In this document: positions 50,924-52,956 of the stretch, in pieces
Layout of the letters: each line of letters starts with the position of its first letter
Numbering within the stretch: the first letter of the stretch is position 1
Origin: a candidate division LCP-89 bacterium
GTDB taxonomy: Bacteria; Electryoneota; B3-LCP
Direction of reading: 5' to 3'
NCBI GenBank assembly: GCA_025774555.1
Contig: JALGVT010000051.1
Span: 1 to 52,956, forward strand
DNA length: 52,956 nt
Translations under genes and position numbers: made by a program
Notes under the pieces: model-generated
Told to the model about the DNA's origin: nothing
The model's input: the letters and a program-made list of their open reading frames with translations, nothing else
The model's database searches: none

Positions 50924-52956
50924 ATGAGTAAGACTAACCGTGTTTTCACCATTGCACTGATACTATCAGTAATTGCCGGGTTTAGTCTGTTAAATCCCGG
51001 TAACGCATATGGTCTTGTCGTGAACTCAGTTACCATCACCGTCACTCCCAATCCCTTTCACGTCTCTGCAACCGTAACAGCCACCTTCAATATCACCCAC
51101 CAAGCCTGGCAATTTGGGAATGTGGGCGTCCTCATCGAATTAACAGACGAAGATGTGATCTGGGATGACGAACTGGACAGCAGGACGGTAGTCGTCCCTC
51201 CGGGAGGGGCGTTGCCTCCACAGTCGTTCACGATCACCTGCGAAGATGATGGCGACGTACAGGGCGCCACCGGCAGCAGCGGTGAAAACACCGCAGAAAT
51301 ATACGTCAGAGCGCCACTGTTCGGTCCGAAAAGCAACGTCGTATCGGTAACACAAATCGAATGCGACATTTGCCGGCATGAAATGGATGGTCCCGGTTAT
51401 GCAGCTACCGGGGAAGTATGCGTGATGGAATGCTCCATAGGCGATACCAGTCTGCTGGAGAACGTCTCAGCACTGGCATATGCCATCGGTTACGATCCCA
51501 ATGTGTTTACATTTGTTGACGCTGCGTTTATCCATCCTGAGGTCATACCCTGGGGGGCAGTATCGGTCGTCGATGACACAGTATATTATGCAGCCAGTTT
51601 ACCTCTACCCGTCGCTCTGACGGGCCCGATGTCCACTCTGGTTCTACAGATCAGGTCAGACGCACCCATTACCGAAGAATCACAGATTAATTACGTCGGT
51701 GAATGCGGTTATTTCTATCCCACGGGCATGCCCATGATCATCTCATTTTACCCCAATCACACCGTCAGTATAGCGCCACCCGATAATGATCCTCCCATGT
51801 TTGATGCGAGCCTCATCCTGCTTTCGCAATATGAGATTTTTGGAATGCCTGGTTCAGTGATGGATGATTGGATGCATTTACCTCAGGGCATCAAAGTCGA
51901 ACTATTCGACTACGCGGGTGATTTCGTAGCTATGAATTACGCTGATGAGACGGGAAGTTTCGGGATGGAACATTTCTGGTTGGAAGCAGGCACTATGGCA
52001 TCGCTCGTTGCCACTGACCTGATGGGTAACACCGACGAATACGTTTTCCTGGTCGAGCCTTCCTTCATCCCCTTGCTCTTTGACGTGACGAACACCAGCG
52101 GTTCACCCGGAACTATGGTTCCAACAACCTTTGGTCTGTTCAACCGCAGCGACATGCCGGAGACCTACGAAGTTACCATGACAAGCGCCCTGGGCTGGGT
52201 GGTTATGCCACCAATATTATTATCTGTTCATGTCCCATTCGAGGATTTGATACATGGCATCAGCGTGGAAATTCCTCCAGGGACTCCAGTGGGTACTGTG
52301 GATGAGATCACCATTACAGCGGTATCTACCACACATCCGGCCGGCTACTTCCATACCGACACGGCGATGTTGGAAGTCGAAGTGACATCGCCCGATCTAA
52401 GCATAGAACTAACGTACGTCTACGGTTCACCCGTCCCACCGGGCGGCGGCAACCTCAATTTCGATTTGCATGTGGAGAACCTGGGACCGGTACCGTTAGA
52501 TTATGACGCCTGGCTGGAAATAGCCTACGAAGGCGGAATACCGAATACCGTGGTTATGCGGAGCTTCACCAACTACCTGCCGGGCTGGGCGATCAACCGC
52601 CCGGGTATGTGGTTTCCGATATCAGGTTCGTACGCGGCAGGTAACTACATCTTTACTGGCAAAGTCGGTGAGAATCCCGACGTTACCTGGGATGCGAGCA
52701 GCTTCCCGTTCGTGAAGGAGGGGACGTCCGATGGCAGCGCCTTTACACCCTTCCCGGTGGACGGTGCGCCGAATCCATTCGATGAAATCATTAAAACCGG
52801 CTCTGAGGCTGCTCCTGATGACTTCACACTACTTGGCAGTTATCCCAATCCATTCAATCCCTCGACAGCTATCAGCTATCAGCTATCAGCTTTAAGCCAT
52901 GTAAACCTATCGGTTTATGATATATCAGGAAGACTGGTCGCTGAACTGATCAACGG
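50924..52956 (+). CDS. Secreted multidomain protein with T9SS-type C-terminus (cut by window edge)
   Basis: The frame is open for 677 codons to the window end. AAAGGAGG sits 6 nt before the ATG, and a signal peptide follows (about 1-32; FTIALILSVIAGFSLLNPG). A cohesin-like region is suggested by about residues 150-280 (CSIGDTSLLENVSALAYAIG), with CDICRHEMDGPGYAATGEVC just before. A beta-sandwich module at about 495-620 is closely related to the one in the 11687-13675 protein (shared DYDAWLEI, SFTNYLPGW, AAGNY-FTGKVG, NPFDEI). The sorting domain begins SYPNPFNPSTAISY, VYDISGRLVAEL; roughly 60 more residues are expected. Confidence 0.87.
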   Translation, partial: MSKTNRVFTIALILSVIAGFSLLNPGNAYGLVVNSVTITVTPNPFHVSATVTATFNITHQAWQFGNVGVLIELTDEDVIWDDELDSRTVVVPPGGALPPQSFTITCEDDGDVQGATGSSGENTAEIYVRAPLFGPKSNVVSVTQIECDICRHEMDGPGYAATGEVCVMECSIGDTSLLENVSALAYAIGYDPNVFTFVDAAFIHPEVIPWGAVSVVDDTVYYAASLPLPVALTGPMSTLVLQIRSDAPITEESQINYVGECGYFYPTGMPMIISFYPNHTVSIAPPDNDPPMFDASLILLSQYEIFGMPGSVMDDWMHLPQGIKVELFDYAGDFVAMNYADETGSFGMEHFWLEAGTMASLVATDLMGNTDEYVFLVEPSFIPLLFDVTNTSGSPGTMVPTTFGLFNRSDMPETYEVTMTSALGWVVMPPILLSVHVPFEDLIHGISVEIPPGTPVGTVDEITITAVSTTHPAGYFHTDTAMLEVEVTSPDLSIELTYVYGSPVPPGGGNLNFDLHVENLGPVPLDYDAWLEIAYEGGIPNTVVMRSFTNYLPGWAINRPGMWFPISGSYAAGNYIFTGKVGENPDVTWDASSFPFVKEGTSDGSAFTPFPVDGAPNPFDEIIKTGSEAAPDDFTLLGSYPNPFNPSTAISYQLSALSHVNLSVYDISGRLVAELIN
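52869..52892 (+). repeat. Heptamer tandem repeat inside coding sequence
   Basis: GCTATCA is repeated three times and followed by GCT, encoding the AISYQLSA stretch of the sorting domain. The related stretch in the 11687-13675 gene (about 11890-11911) has two and a half units of the same heptamer. Confidence 0.7.

Overview
The window looks like a chromosomal segment of a Gram-negative, probably anaerobic or facultative bacterium of the FCB superphylum (Marinimicrobia/KSB1/Zixibacteria-like). The evidence is several large secreted beta-propeller or repeat proteins that end in PNPFNP...VYDxxGRxV type-IX-secretion-style C-terminal domains, a TolC/adaptor/RND exporter (so an outer membrane), MurA (peptidoglycan) and a FixABCX electron-transfer module. 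I cannot name the phylum from the sequence alone. An unexpected trait is a complete archaeal-type Glu-tRNA(Gln) amidotransferase, GatD plus GatE, encoded at two separate places.

Layout. 1-7.8 kb: partial M28 peptidase (minus), gatE, a small DUF1858 protein, a MenA/UbiA-type prenyltransferase, and a TldE/TldD protease pair. 7.8-13.7 kb: B12-binding radical SAM protein, an hsp20 gene behind a near-perfect sigma-54 promoter, a membrane protein/XRE regulator pair with a candidate operator, a small membrane protein, and a secreted BNR-repeat protein. 13.8-15.7 kb: a hot spot with tRNA-Asn, tandem partial copies of its 3' part carrying an 18-bp palindrome, a GIY-YIG nuclease ORF lodged inside that array, a terminal-inverted-repeat element, and a GNAT acetyltransferase gene broken by two amber codons. 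15.8-21.6 kb: IclR regulator, a 1037-residue secreted repeat protein, gatD. 21.6-22.6 kb: gene-free repeat region. 22.6-29 kb: FixABCX (EtfB, EtfA, FixC, FixX), a GT39-like membrane glycosyltransferase, a second B12-binding radical SAM protein. 29-30.1 kb: repeat-rich spacer ending in an FMN riboswitch and terminator. 30.2-34.1 kb: ribD, ribE, ribBA, ribH. 34.1-43.4 kb: secreted propeller protein, recN (split by a frameshift), murA, then a three-gene unit in which a SO_0444/ArsP-type permease is fused to an SPFH domain and followed by two more SPFH (HflC/HflK-like) proteins. 43.5-50.6 kb: MutT, a DprA-like protein, and a TolC-adaptor-RND efflux operon. 50.9 kb to the end: another T9SS-type secreted protein, cut by the window edge.

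How the genes fit together. The riboswitch-controlled rib genes make the FMN/FAD precursor used by the flavoproteins EtfA/B and FixC. GatD and GatE together should make Gln-tRNA(Gln). The permease-SPFH fusion and its two SPFH partners look like one membrane complex, and I regard it as the best candidate for an undescribed system, followed by the tRNA-Asn/GIY-YIG array.

The intergenic space is unusually rich in short palindromes and dispersed inverted-repeat elements (16-bp termini GGGGCTGTCCCAAAAG). Palindromes of the same kind also lie inside coding sequence. I found no transposase, phage genes, rRNA or CRISPR array.
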